Assembly: GCA_030425385.1 (NCBI GenBank)
Contig: JAUIAH010000017.1
Span: forward strand, 62,001-126,000
Origin: Verrucomicrobiia bacterium
Lineage (GTDB): Bacteria > Verrucomicrobiota > Verrucomicrobiia > Verrucomicrobiales > DEV007
Reading direction: 5' to 3'
DNA: 64,000 bases
Of the stretch, positions 10,002 through 19,201 are shown one piece after another. Under the pieces are notes generated by a model. The model was given only the letters and a program-made list of their open reading frames with translations, had not been told where the DNA came from and did not search any database. Made by a program: the position numbers and the translations under genes. Numbering within the stretch: position 1 is the stretch's first letter; every line of letters begins with the position of its first letter.

Positions 10002-12167
10002 CTAGGCCTCGACTTCCTCGGGGGCTTCTTCGCCACCGCCTGCGTCTTTCTCGGCCTGCTCGGCACGCTCTTTCATGGCGGCTTTGCGGCTCATCTTGAC
10101 CCGGCCCTTCTCGTCGATGCCAATGCACTTGGCCCACACGAGATCGCCTACCTTGACGACGTCTTCCACTTTCTTCACGCGGAAGTCGGCGAGCTCGGAG
10201 ATGTGAATCATGCCATCTTTGCCAGGTAAGACGGCCATGAACGCACCGAAGTTTGTGGTGGAAACGATCTTGCCCTGATAGAGCGCGCCCACCTCGATCT
10301 CGGCGAAGATGTTCTTGATCATCTGCGTGGCGCGTTGGAGGCCTTCCTCCTTCACGGCGTAGATGTGGACGGTGCCATCATCCTCGATGTTGATCTCGGC
10401 ACCGCTTTCCGTTTGGATGCCACGAATGACCTTGCCACCAGGGCCAATGAGCTCGCCGATGCGATCTTGCGGCACCTTGATCGATTCGATGCGCGGAGCG
10501 TGTTCACTGAGCGTGCCAGGCTGAGCAATCGCACCATTCATGACGTCTAGCACTTTGCCGCGAGCGTCCTTGGCTTGGTGGATGGCTTCTTCCAAGATGG
10601 AGAGGGGGATGCCAGGCAGTTTGAGGTCGAGCTGATAGCCGGTGACCCCTTCTGTCGTGCCGCAGAGCTTGAAGTCCATGTCACCGAAGAAGTCTTCGGA
10701 ACCAATGATGTCTAACAAAGTATGATACTTGCTCATCTCGCCACCATCGGAAAACTCGGTCACGAGCCCGACAGAAATGCCCGCGACGGGGCGACGGAGA
10801 GGCACCCCGGCGTCTAGCAAGGCCATGCTACCGCTACAAACAGTGGCCATGGAGGTGGATCCGTTAGACTCCATCACTTCACTGGAGATCCGGATGGCGT
10901 AGGGGAAATCTTCCGGTGATGGGAGCACGGGTTCGATCGACCGTTCAGCGAGTGCTCCATGACCGATCTCCCGGCGGTTGATGCCGCCCATGCGTCCCGT
11001 TTCACCGACGCTGAAGGGAGGGAAGTTATAATGGAGGAGGAAGCGCTTGGAATCTTCGCCACCCGTGTAGTTGTCGAAATACTGCTGATCATCCATCGTC
11101 GCCAGCGTGCACAGGCCCAGCGCCTGGGTCTCGCCGCGGCTGAAGAGTGCGGAGCCATGCGTCCGTGGGATCAGATTCGCCTCGGCACTGAGGGGGCGAA
11201 GTTCACCCGTGGCACGGCCATCGCAACGCTTCCCTTTCTCCAGGATCGAAATGCGGAAGGCCTTCTTTTGCAGGAAATCGAACGCCTGATTGATTTCGAA
11301 GTCACCGGCGTCTTCGAACTTTGCCAGGATGGCTGCCGTCACCTCTTCGCGGAGAGCCTCCACGGCTTTGCCGCGCGCCACCTTTCCCGGAGTGTAGATG
11401 GCTTCCTCGATCCGGTCGCCCGCAACTTCGTAGGCGATGTCTAACATCTCTTGTTTGACAAGTGATAGTTCCACTTCGCGCTTCTCTTTGCCGGCCTTGG
11501 CCACGAGCTCTTCTTGCATGGCGATGAGCTTGGCGACGTTCTCTTGAGCAAAGTGCAAGGCCTTGATGAATTCATCTTCGGGAAGTTCATCAGCCGCACC
11601 CTCGATCATGATCACGTCCGTCTTATTCCCGACGTAGATGAGGTCCAGGTCACTCTCTTCACGCTGACTGTGGGTGGGATTGACGACAAATTGGCCGTCG
11701 ACTCGACCGACCCTCACGGCACCGATGGGACCGGCGAAAGGGATATCAGAAACACAAAGGGCGGCGGACGCGCCGTTCATCGCAAGGACGTCGGCATCAT
11801 TCTCGCCATCGGCACTGAGGAGGAGAGCGATGATCTGCGTGTCGTAAAGGTAGCCCTTGGGGAAGAGTGGACGCAGGGGACGGTCTGTCATCCGGCAGGT
11901 AAGGATCTCTTTCTCCGTTGGACGGCCTTCGCGCTTGAAGTAGCCGCCAGGGAAACGACCGGCTGCCGAGGCTTTCTCTTTGTACTCGACACTGAGGGGA
12001 AACCAGTCTTGCCCTTCGCGGACTTTCGCTTGGGAGACGGCCGTGACGATGACGATGGTCTCGCCGAGGGTGACGGTGACCGCACCGTCAGCTTGCCGAG
12101 CCATCTTTCCGGTCTCGATGGTGATGGTTTGCGAGCCGATCTGGCCCGAGACGTTCTCGATACTCAT
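10002..12167 (-). CDS. pnp: polyribonucleotide nucleotidyltransferase
   Basis: PNPase degrades RNA 3'-to-5' by phosphorolysis as a ring trimer and takes part in mRNA turnover. With the ATG at 12167 the protein is 721 residues, the usual length. Two RNase PH-like halves are present (ETGKMARQADGAV, GRFPGGYFKREGRPTEKE, DRPLRPLFPKGY in the first; GEVMESNGS-type SSEVMESNGSTSMA and KYHTLLDIIGSEDFFGDMDFK in the second). They are followed by a KH domain (IGPGGKVIRGIQTESGAEI) and an S1 domain (ISTTNFGAF-type VSTTNFGAFMAVLPGKDGMI) with an acidic tail. An alternative in-frame ATG at 12197 adds ten residues. It is downstream of rpsO, as in many bacteria, with a stem-loop between them. Confidence 0.97.
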   Translation of the reverse strand: MSIENVSGQIGSQTITIETGKMARQADGAVTVTLGETIVIVTAVSQAKVREGQDWFPLSVEYKEKASAAGRFPGGYFKREGRPTEKEILTCRMTDRPLRPLFPKGYLYDTQIIALLLSADGENDADVLAMNGASAALCVSDIPFAGPIGAVRVGRVDGQFVVNPTHSQREESDLDLIYVGNKTDVIMIEGAADELPEDEFIKALHFAQENVAKLIAMQEELVAKAGKEKREVELSLVKQEMLDIAYEVAGDRIEEAIYTPGKVARGKAVEALREEVTAAILAKFEDAGDFEINQAFDFLQKKAFRISILEKGKRCDGRATGELRPLSAEANLIPRTHGSALFSRGETQALGLCTLATMDDQQYFDNYTGGEDSKRFLLHYNFPPFSVGETGRMGGINRREIGHGALAERSIEPVLPSPEDFPYAIRISSEVMESNGSTSMATVCSGSMALLDAGVPLRRPVAGISVGLVTEFSDGGEMSKYHTLLDIIGSEDFFGDMDFKLCGTTEGVTGYQLDLKLPGIPLSILEEAIHQAKDARGKVLDVMNGAIAQPGTLSEHAPRIESIKVPQDRIGELIGPGGKVIRGIQTESGAEINIEDDGTVHIYAVKEEGLQRATQMIKNIFAEIEVGALYQGKIVSTTNFGAFMAVLPGKDGMIHISELADFRVKKVEDVVKVGDLVWAKCIGIDEKGRVKMSRKAAMKERAEQAEKDAGGGEEAPEEVEA

Positions 12168-12324
12168 GGTAGGTGTTCGTTGTGGTTGGGTTTGCATGTT
12201 TCCCAAGTCAACGAAGCCGTCTCCACCGGCCTGCAAAGTTCGAGTGCCCGGGAGGGGAGGGGATTCCCTGGAACACGAAGTTTACCTGCCAGTAGAGCGC
12301 CAAACGTTGGCCTGGATATGGAAA

Positions 12325-12357
12325 GACTCAGCCCACACCAAGGTGCAGAGCTGAGTC
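12325..12357 (-). promoter_or_regulatory. stem-loop in the rpsO-pnp intergenic region
   Basis: Arms 12325-12332 and 12350-12357 are a perfect 8-bp inverted repeat, with a second small CACC/GGTG pairing inside the loop. The position, between rpsO and pnp, matches where enterobacterial pnp mRNA has its RNase III processing hairpin used in PNPase autoregulation. That the hairpin does the same here is inference. The minus-strand TTT after the stem would also allow partial termination. Confidence 0.6.
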
Positions 12358-12428
12358 GAAAGGGTCTGGCCACCTCGGGTCGTGCGGTTGAGGCATGGGG
12401 CCCATGGGTGGCGCTGGAATGGGTGGCT

Positions 12429-12686
12429 TTAGCGGCGAAGCTTGAGCGATTTCAAGAGGCCCTGGTAGGTCTCTTCATCGCGTTGCTTCGTGTAATCGAG
12501 CAGTTTCCGGCGGCGAGCCACCAGCTTGAGCAGCCCACGGCGAGAGGAAACGTCCTTCTTGTGCGTGGACAAGTGATCCGTGAGATGCTGGATCCGGTCC
12601 GTCAGCTGGGCAATCTGCACTTCGGCACTTCCCGTGTCTTTCTCGTGCTTCTTGAAATTGGCGATGTCGATCGTTAAGTCACTCAT
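12429..12686 (-). CDS. rpsO: 30S ribosomal protein S15
   Basis: The 85-residue protein is a standard S15: it has the conserved [30 protein letters not shown] and [18 protein letters not shown] blocks. S15 binds the central domain of 16S rRNA early in 30S assembly and in several bacteria represses its own translation through a leader RNA structure. It is followed by pnp on the same strand. The ribosome site is weak; a short perfect hairpin (12713-12726) lies in its leader. Confidence 0.98.
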   Translation of the reverse strand: MSDLTIDIANFKKHEKDTGSAEVQIAQLTDRIQHLTDHLSTHKKDVSSRRGLLKLVARRRKLLDYTKQRDEETYQGLLKSLKLRR

Positions 12687-12712
12687 GTGATGTCAATAAG
12701 GTCACCCGACCG

Positions 12713-12726
12713 CCGAGTGATCTCGG
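12713..12726 (-). promoter_or_regulatory. small hairpin in rpsO leader
   Basis: CCGAG and CTCGG pair perfectly around a four-base loop, 27 bases upstream of the rpsO start codon. S15 leaders are commonly structured for autoregulation; the role here is inferred from position only. Confidence 0.4.
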
Positions 12727-12740
12727 AGGCAAGGGGCGGG

Positions 12741-12769
12741 AATAGAATCATAATTCTACCGAGTGGCAA
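12741..12769 (-). promoter_or_regulatory. possible sigma-70 promoter of rpsO-pnp
   Basis: On the minus strand TTGCCA (12764-12769) is separated by 17 bases from TCTATT (12741-12746). The spacing is ideal and the match to the consensus is moderate. It lies 55-80 bases upstream of rpsO. Confidence 0.35.
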
Positions 12770-12822
12770 CTGAAATCATCCGGATCTGAGATTCGTGTGT
12801 GGGAACGGCCTGGTCGCCAGGT

Positions 12823-13533
12823 TTAGTAGTCGTCCTCATCGTCGCCAATCCCCGAGAATGACCCGAAGCCGCCATCGTCTTCGTCTTCGTCGTCGTCATC
12901 TTCCCAACCGCTGCGCATCCAGTCATCATCATCATCTACCATGGCGACGGGGTCAAAGTCGTCGAAAGCGCCCTTGCCTGCGGCCGCCGCTGCCGCCACA
13001 GCTGGAATATCGATATCCTCGTCATCGGGGTCACCATAGAAACAACGTCCATCGCGCACGCCATAGGCCACCTTGGCTCCTGAGCTGTCTACCGTCTCGG
13101 CCGCGTAATCATCCAGCTCGGCTGGCTCCGATAATAGGATCTTCCAAAACGCATTGGCGATGCGCTTTGCTTCTTCCTTCTTGGCTTTCCCATCGAAGTG
13201 GACACGCGTACGGCCATCTTTATCGGCCAGGCAACGAAAGATGACGCCTTCCTCCTCATCCTCGGCATCCGTACCCGCCTTGAGCGAGGCATCGACCACT
13301 GTGGGCGTCGTGTCTGATTCTTCAGGTGCGGTGAGGCCGAAAGCGACCATCAGGCGGGATTGCGCCCAGACGCCTTCGGCCTTCTGATCAACCAGCTTGC
13401 TCAGATTCTGCAAACCCTCCTTCTTCATGTTCTTGGGAAGTGCATCTACCAAGGCAGACGAGGTCTTGGATGGGCGGATGAGAGGCGCATCCAGCTCTAG
13501 GCTGAAGGTGTAGGCTCCTTGGTGGACTTTCAT
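12823..13533 (-). CDS. hypothetical protein with acidic repeat tail
   Basis: I do not recognise this 236-residue protein. The first half is ordinary (MKVHQGAYTFSLELDAPLI...). A middle segment suggests a compact alpha/beta fold (GRTRVHFDGKAKKEEAKRIANAFWKIL). The last 60 residues hold an alanine run, then clusters of five to seven Asp/Glu, and end in DDEDDY. Such tails often bind basic proteins or metal ions, but nothing here shows which. It has no signal peptide. It is divergent from the DNRLRE-like gene and 136 bases upstream of rpsO. Confidence 0.7.
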   Translation of the reverse strand: MKVHQGAYTFSLELDAPLIRPSKTSSALVDALPKNMKKEGLQNLSKLVDQKAEGVWAQSRLMVAFGLTAPEESDTTPTVVDASLKAGTDAEDEEEGVIFRCLADKDGRTRVHFDGKAKKEEAKRIANAFWKILLSEPAELDDYAAETVDSSGAKVAYGVRDGRCFYGDPDDEDIDIPAVAAAAAAGKGAFDDFDPVAMVDDDDDWMRSGWEDDDDEDEDDGGFGSFSGIGDDEDDY

Positions 13534-13663
13534 AAAGATAGAGGGCAGGCTTCAGGCAAGTTATGACCCCGGAAGATCCGGGCGCAAGTCCTTCTCTTCG
13601 TTGGAATTTCAAGCTTTCGTAGAGAAACGTTCTCCTGAGAAGAACCTCACAAACTGCAGTTGA

Positions 13664-14590
13664 ATGCGCGAATTTCCGTCCATTTCCGCGACTTGGATCG
13701 CCATTGCCCTCATGGTGAAGGGGGGCGCTGCCATTTCAGCTGGGGAAATCATCGCGTTACCATTGGCGCGAGACACTGGGCTGTTTGAGCTCGATCCTGA
13801 TTTCAACCTTGGAACCCAGCGGGACCTGCCTGCCGGTGCCTTGGGCGATATGGGTGATCGACGACGGTGTCGCATCCTGTTTCAAGTGGATCTGACCCCA
13901 TTGCCGGAGGGCGAGGTGATGGCAGCTCGTTATCGGGTAGAGGTGACGATGGAACCTCAGAGCGGTCGACGAGCGTCTACTTTCGCCCTGCACCGGATCC
14001 TGGTGCCCTGGAGTGAAGGGCGGCAACGCGGTGACCTCCCAGGCGGGCAACCCGCTGAAGAAGGGGAAACGACCTGGGCAGCCCGGGCGCATCCTGATCT
14101 CGGATGGTCCCTTCCTGGCGGCGCATTAGGCGTGGACTATGCCGCGGACCCGAGTGCCACGGCCGAAGTCTCGCGGACGGGGGAAGTCGTCTTTGCTTTC
14201 AATGCCAAGGGACGAGCTGATCTTGAATCCATGCGCGATGACCCCGCGTCAAATCACGGTTGGGTGCTGCTCTCCCAATCCGAGGATGAGCCCAAGACAG
14301 CAAGACGGTTTGCATCCCGGGAGCATCGGACCACGCCTCCGCTTTTGGAGATCGAGATTGCCTCTCCTGCGAAGGACTCGGTGCTCAGCATTCGACGCGA
14401 AGGGGATCGCTTGGTGATCGTTGCGGAGGGAACTGGTCTCCGCCTGGAGTCATCTCCTGATTTGGAGGACGGCAGTTGGGAGGTGGAAGCGGATGCGGGA
14501 ACGGAGGTCAATGGGGGCGTTCAGTTTGAGAAATTCCTGAATGAACCCGCTCGGTTCTATCGTATACTAACGGGTAACGCGAGTCCGTAA
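13664..14590 (+). CDS. secreted protein with DNRLRE/CBM96-like domain
   Basis: The 308-residue protein opens with a leader (ISATWIAIALMVKGGAAISAG). The bulk resembles the DNRLRE-type beta-sandwich: RRCRILFQVDLTPLPEGEVM, then FALHRILVPWSEG, which is the 'phase of work' pattern of these domains (a hydrophobic-R-W-x-EG block). The C-terminal part (LRLESSPDLEDGSWEVEA...RFYRILT) is the short 'verrucomicrobial autotransporter-like' beta motif also seen at the ends of other secreted proteins in this window. A cell-surface or glycan-binding role is inferred. It lies 50 bases before the DUF1800 gene on the same strand. Confidence 0.7.
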   Translation: MREFPSISATWIAIALMVKGGAAISAGEIIALPLARDTGLFELDPDFNLGTQRDLPAGALGDMGDRRRCRILFQVDLTPLPEGEVMAARYRVEVTMEPQSGRRASTFALHRILVPWSEGRQRGDLPGGQPAEEGETTWAARAHPDLGWSLPGGALGVDYAADPSATAEVSRTGEVVFAFNAKGRADLESMRDDPASNHGWVLLSQSEDEPKTARRFASREHRTTPPLLEIEIASPAKDSVLSIRREGDRLVIVAEGTGLRLESSPDLEDGSWEVEADAGTEVNGGVQFEKFLNEPARFYRILTGNASP

Positions 14591-14640
14591 GGGCACTCTC
14601 CTCGCGTCCTTCCTACCCACCCCCCGTTTCTTCGTCTCTC

Positions 14641-17600
14641 ATGAAGCATTCCTTCTTGCTGATCATGTGTAGCCTTGCTGTGAGCAAGGGCATTCTCTTG
14701 GCACAGGAACCCCCACTAGGAGTCACCGAGATCGGCCTCACTTCAGAGGGTTATCTGCGCGTCGGAGCGCTGGTGCCCGAAGGATATCGGCACGCGGTCC
14801 TGGAGGCGAGTTCGGCGCCGGCCTCCGGTCTCTGGGAGGCGATGGTGGCGGGTCCCTTACCCGAGGATGGCGCGTGGCGACTACAATTCACCCTGCCCGA
14901 CCCTGGGGCCTTTGCTCTGGTCCGGGTCCGCGTGGGTGCCTCGACCGAGGTCCCATTAGCGAAACATGCCGACGAGCGTTGGCTCGAAGTGGAACGGATC
15001 AATGATCCGAAACCAGATCCAGACCCGGATCCCAATCCAGACCCGGATCCCAATCCAGACCCGGATCCACATCCAGATCCAGATCCAGATCCCGACAATC
15101 ACCCCAATCCGGCGCCGCAAACCGAGACGGAGAAGATCGGGCATCTGCTGAACCGCATCGCGTATGGGCCTTCCAAAGCAGCGTTTGATCAGGTGCAAGA
15201 AATGGGCATTGCCTCTTACATTGATTCACAGTTGACCCCCAGAGAACCCGCGCAAACGACATTGAAAGCAACGGATTATTTCCTCGATGCGGTTCCCGGC
15301 GAAGAAACGTTTCTCATTGAGGACGGATCGGTCTGGCAGTATTTTAAAGGCAGGGAAGAACCGCCAAATGATTGGAATGCGTTAGGATTTGCCGATATCT
15401 TCTGGGAAACGGGTCGGGCCGGGATCGGCTATGGGGATGGCGATGATCGCACCGTGCTCGATGACATGGCGGGCGATGATGGGTATCTCACGCTCTACGC
15501 CAGGCATCGGTTCCAAGTAGCCGATCTCACCGCCGTGGAGAATCTTCGTCTGCGTTTGATCTATGATGATGGTTTTGTGGCTTACCTGAATGGCAGGGAA
15601 ATTGCGCGGGCAAATGTGACTGGGGTGCGTCCCCGTCACGATCAGATGGCTGATGGCGCGGGCGGAAATGTCGATAATGATCTCCCAATGGACTTTGTCA
15701 TCCTCGACGTGGATGACTATCTGGTCGAGGGTGAGAACGTTCTCGCCGTGCAGATTCACAATGCGGGCTTCGGTAGTTCTGATCTATCATTTGCGCCATC
15801 TTTCTATCACGCGCCGTCGCCTAGTTACGAGGCGATCCGGGGACTGCCGGAGTTGCAACGGTTGGTGCACGATCAAGGGATCTATTCCGAGCGCCAATTG
15901 CAGATGGTGCTGGCGGATTTCTGGGAGAATCACTTCACGACAGACTATCACAAAGTCGTCGACTATTTGGAGGAATTGGGGCCATATGAGCAGCTATTGG
16001 GGAATGATGTCATCGAAGATCAGATTGAACGCCAGATCGAATCGGAGGCGGCGCAAATGGAGTTTCAGGAATACGCCTTCTTCCGCGATCATGCGCTCGG
16101 CTACTTTGGCGATCTTCTGCTCTACAGCGCGACGAGCCCGAGTATGTTAATCTACTTGGATAATGTGACGAATCTCAAAGAGCAGCCGAATGAGAACTAC
16201 GCCAGAGAGATCCTCGAATTGTATGCATTCGGGGTGGATAACCGGTATACACAAAGCGATATCGAAGAATTGGCGCGTTGTTTCACCGGATGGACGATTC
16301 GAAAAGTGCCGCTGGAATATCTCAAGCCGTTTCCCGAATGGGCGCGTGAGCCGCATACGGCTCCGAGTTTGGAAGTAGTGGAGGAAATCCCCTATCTTGA
16401 TTTGGGGCCCGGATGGCGCTATTTCAAGGGCACCCGAGAGCCCTCTCCGGATGGGGAAGAGGCGCCGACAACTGCCTGGGCACAGCCAGGATTCAATGAT
16501 GCCTTCTGGGAGAGTGGCGCCACGGGGATTGGCTATGACGATGGGGATGATGCCACTGTGCTGAGCGATATGCGCGGAAACTATTTGAGCGTGTATGCGC
16601 GCCGGCAGTTCACGCTGGAGGCCGATGCGCCTCTGCAGGACTTGGTCTTGAGCGTGCGCTATGATGATGGCTACGTGGCTTATTTGAATGGTGAAGAGAT
16701 TGGTCGTAGTTATTCGATGCGTAATTACGGGAGCCCGCCGCCCTTTGATCGCGAATCACGCAATCATGAAGCCGATAACGAGCCGGACGTCATTCGGTTA
16801 GCTGATCATCAGCATTTGTTGCGCTTTGCGCCGGAGCAGAATGTGCTCGCCTTCCAGGTGCACAATACGACCCTCAATAGCTCAGATCTGAGTCTGGCCC
16901 CTCGTATCATTGAACCGCGCTATGCGGAAGGGAGCATCGACCCAACAGATTCGGCAGGGTTATGGACATTCCGCTTCAATCCAGATGAGCACGATCTCGG
17001 CGAGAAACGTCTCTTTGAGGATTCACCTCATGAGATTGTCATTCCCGCGGGGCGCACGGGGCAGGCAGGGGTCAATGATGCGATCCAAGTGATTGACGCC
17101 ATGATTGGACATCCTTCGACGCGTGAGTTCGTGGTGATCAAGCTGGTGAACAAATTCGTTTCCGATGAGATTTCTGTTGAGAGCTATCAAGAACGCTCGG
17201 CGCCAACGGCTCTGTTAGAATTAGTGGATGCTGGGATTGCCGCCTGGCAGACGGGGCCGCGTCCAGGTCATATCGGCACGGTGATGCGCGTGCTCTTGGA
17301 TCCTGACAATCAGGCTAACGCCTTCTGGTCAGGCATCGCCTATCGTTCTAAGGTTAAGAGTGCCGTCGAGTATCTCAACAGTGCGGTGCGCGCGTTGGAT
17401 GCGGAGATCATCAATGACCGTCTGCGCGATCGGAATGAAGACCTCGGGATGCAAATCTTCGAGCGCGAAGACCCTGACGGATTTCCCGAAGATGGGCCCG
17501 GATGGATGAATACCCAAGGACTTCTCGAACGGATCAAATACGGTCAGGCGTTGACGCGAGGCCTCGCGAGAAGCGGAGCGGCTTGGGACCCGCAATCCTT

Positions 17601-17832
17601 CTTTCAACGCTACCAACTCACCTCTCCGGAAGCGTTGATCGAGCATTTCAATCGCTATTTCTTCCAGGGCCATCTTCAAGAAGATGCCCGCCGAGTTCTT
17701 ATTGATTTCGCCAATACGGATGACGAGTGCCTCCCCAGTCCGTGGGGATTCCAAGGAGTTGCAGAGCAGCGACGGCGTCTCCGCGATCTCACAGCTCTCT
17801 TGCTCGCGGCACCGGATTTCCAATTTCAGTAA
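14641..17832 (+). CDS. DUF1800 protein with two inserted jelly-roll domains
   Basis: This 1063-residue secreted protein begins with a leader (MKHSFLLIMCSLAVSKGILLAQ) and a beta domain. A Pro/Asp linker of DP dipeptides follows (residues about 123-155, bases 15007-15105). DUF1800 starts at LLNRIAYGPSKAAFDQVQ. Its core is split twice by related domains of about 160 residues: residues about 232-388 (VWQYFKGREEP...YDDGFVAYLNGREIAR...VQIHNAGFGSSDLS) and about 589-756 (WRYFKGTREP...YDDGYVAYLNGEEIGR...VHNTTLNSSDLS). DUF1800 blocks resume between and after them (LADFWENHFTTDYHK, CFTGWTI, FNPDEHDLG). DUF1800 and DUF1501 genes usually occur as neighbouring pairs; their function is not established. The DUF1501 gene follows 22 bases downstream. 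Confidence 0.9.
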   Translation: MKHSFLLIMCSLAVSKGILLAQEPPLGVTEIGLTSEGYLRVGALVPEGYRHAVLEASSAPASGLWEAMVAGPLPEDGAWRLQFTLPDPGAFALVRVRVGASTEVPLAKHADERWLEVERINDPKPDPDPDPNPDPDPNPDPDPHPDPDPDPDNHPNPAPQTETEKIGHLLNRIAYGPSKAAFDQVQEMGIASYIDSQLTPREPAQTTLKATDYFLDAVPGEETFLIEDGSVWQYFKGREEPPNDWNALGFADIFWETGRAGIGYGDGDDRTVLDDMAGDDGYLTLYARHRFQVADLTAVENLRLRLIYDDGFVAYLNGREIARANVTGVRPRHDQMADGAGGNVDNDLPMDFVILDVDDYLVEGENVLAVQIHNAGFGSSDLSFAPSFYHAPSPSYEAIRGLPELQRLVHDQGIYSERQLQMVLADFWENHFTTDYHKVVDYLEELGPYEQLLGNDVIEDQIERQIESEAAQMEFQEYAFFRDHALGYFGDLLLYSATSPSMLIYLDNVTNLKEQPNENYAREILELYAFGVDNRYTQSDIEELARCFTGWTIRKVPLEYLKPFPEWAREPHTAPSLEVVEEIPYLDLGPGWRYFKGTREPSPDGEEAPTTAWAQPGFNDAFWESGATGIGYDDGDDATVLSDMRGNYLSVYARRQFTLEADAPLQDLVLSVRYDDGYVAYLNGEEIGRSYSMRNYGSPPPFDRESRNHEADNEPDVIRLADHQHLLRFAPEQNVLAFQVHNTTLNSSDLSLAPRIIEPRYAEGSIDPTDSAGLWTFRFNPDEHDLGEKRLFEDSPHEIVIPAGRTGQAGVNDAIQVIDAMIGHPSTREFVVIKLVNKFVSDEISVESYQERSAPTALLELVDAGIAAWQTGPRPGHIGTVMRVLLDPDNQANAFWSGIAYRSKVKSAVEYLNSAVRALDAEIINDRLRDRNEDLGMQIFEREDPDGFPEDGPGWMNTQGLLERIKYGQALTRGLARSGAAWDPQSFFQRYQLTSPEALIEHFNRYFFQGHLQEDARRVLIDFANTDDECLPSPWGFQGVAEQRRRLRDLTALLLAAPDFQFQ

Positions 17833-17854
17833 CCCTACTTTCTCACCATTTCCC

Positions 17855-19201
17855 ATGATGACTAGCAGACGTCGATTTCTTCAGCGTGGTCTTGCCGGAT
17901 CCGCATTGCTATTCCAGCCCTTCCTCCTCAATCGCGTGCTCCATGGGGCCGAGCCTGGGGATAATAAGAAGCTCCTCTTTATCTTCCAACGGGGCGGCAA
18001 TGATGGGTTGAATACCGTGATTCCGCGAGGGGATTCTGAATACAACGCCACGACGCGTCCCACCCTCTACATCGCTCCCGGTGTGGGATTGGATCTGGGC
18101 AATAATTTCGCCGAATTGCATCCAGCTTTGGCTCCCATGATGTCTCTCTACCATTCGGAGCGTCTGACGGGTGTTCCTGGCCCCGGAAATCTCGCTGTGA
18201 TTCATCGGGTGGGCTATGCGAATCAATCGCGTTCGCACTTTGATAGTCAAAGTTATTGGGAGAAAGGCGTGCCTCGTGATGCCTCTGTTCGCGATGGTGT
18301 CTTTTATCGACAGCTTGCGCAATCGATGGATCTCGATGCTCCTGACAATGCGTTCGTCGCCGCCGCGATTTCGAGTTCACAGATCGAAGCCCTGCAGGGG
18401 GCGCATGCCATTCCCAATTTCCGTCGATCGGAGGACTTTGCCGTATTGGGAGATGATGGAGGCAAGTTTCTTGGGGAACTGCCTTCGGTTGACGCCCCTG
18501 TCGGCAAGGGTGTCCGGGGCCTCTACACGTCTCCTGGCAGCCTGCCTAACTCGCGTTATGCCCAACTTGTCAAGCAGACTGGGCAATCGATGACAAATAC
18601 GTTAGGGACATTGGAAGAAGCCGTGGCCCAAGGAGCGTATACGCCTGCCAATGGCGCGATTTACCCAGACTCCAGCTTTGGAGAGAAGCTGCAAGAAGCA
18701 GCCATGCTGATGAAACGGACCCCTGTGCGCGTGGTAGGATGCAATTTGAGCGGTTTCGATACCCACTCGGGTCAGGGTAGCGCTCAAGGAGATCATCCCG
18801 AGCTCTTGGCGGACATCGCTAGTGGGTTCCAAGCACTTTATTTGGATCTTCAAGATCAATGGGACGATCTGATCATTGTCACCATGACGGAGTTCGGCCG
18901 CACTTCGCGAGAGAATGGTGCGCAAGGAACCGACCACGCCGAAGCCAGCACCATGTTTGTGGCAGGTGGAGGAGTGAAGGGAGGAACCTATAACTGCGAT
19001 GCCACCACCTGGGCGGATGGCGATATCTTCAGCAAACGGGGACGTTACCTCGCCAGACGCACGGATTTCCGCGCTGTCTTTGGGGAGATCTTCACCAAGC
19101 ACTTTGGCAACAGTACCGCCCTCCTTGATACCATCATGCCCGGCTATTCCCTAGCTGCTGACGACATTCCTGGCGATTTCGAAACCCTTGGAATTCTGTG
19201 A
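17855..19201 (+). CDS. DUF1501 protein with Tat signal
   Basis: The ATG at 17855 (448 residues) opens a Tat-type leader (SRRRFLQRGLAGSALLFQ), so I prefer it to a longer frame that overlaps the DUF1800 gene. The family blocks are clear: LLFIFQRGGNDGLNTVIPRGD, the FDSQSYWEKG region, LSGFDTHSGQGSAQGDHPELL and VTMTEFGRTSRENGAQGTDH. DUF1501 proteins are related to the alkaline-phosphatase/sulfatase fold; substrate unknown. It follows DUF1800 by 22 bases and the two are almost certainly one transcription unit. Export of the folded protein, perhaps with a bound metal, is inferred from the twin arginines. Confidence 0.93.
   Translation: MMTSRRRFLQRGLAGSALLFQPFLLNRVLHGAEPGDNKKLLFIFQRGGNDGLNTVIPRGDSEYNATTRPTLYIAPGVGLDLGNNFAELHPALAPMMSLYHSERLTGVPGPGNLAVIHRVGYANQSRSHFDSQSYWEKGVPRDASVRDGVFYRQLAQSMDLDAPDNAFVAAAISSSQIEALQGAHAIPNFRRSEDFAVLGDDGGKFLGELPSVDAPVGKGVRGLYTSPGSLPNSRYAQLVKQTGQSMTNTLGTLEEAVAQGAYTPANGAIYPDSSFGEKLQEAAMLMKRTPVRVVGCNLSGFDTHSGQGSAQGDHPELLADIASGFQALYLDLQDQWDDLIIVTMTEFGRTSRENGAQGTDHAEASTMFVAGGGVKGGTYNCDATTWADGDIFSKRGRYLARRTDFRAVFGEIFTKHFGNSTALLDTIMPGYSLAADDIPGDFETLGIL

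Noticed and set aside
11514-12677. Long plus-strand frame opposite pnp and rpsO (387 codons)
   Set aside because: It is the shadow of two certain genes; no family motif and no ribosome site.
15007-15105. Short tandem DNA repeat (satellite or phase-variable tract)
   Set aside because: It encodes a DP-rich linker, varies at third positions and shows no pure unit run typical of slippage loci.
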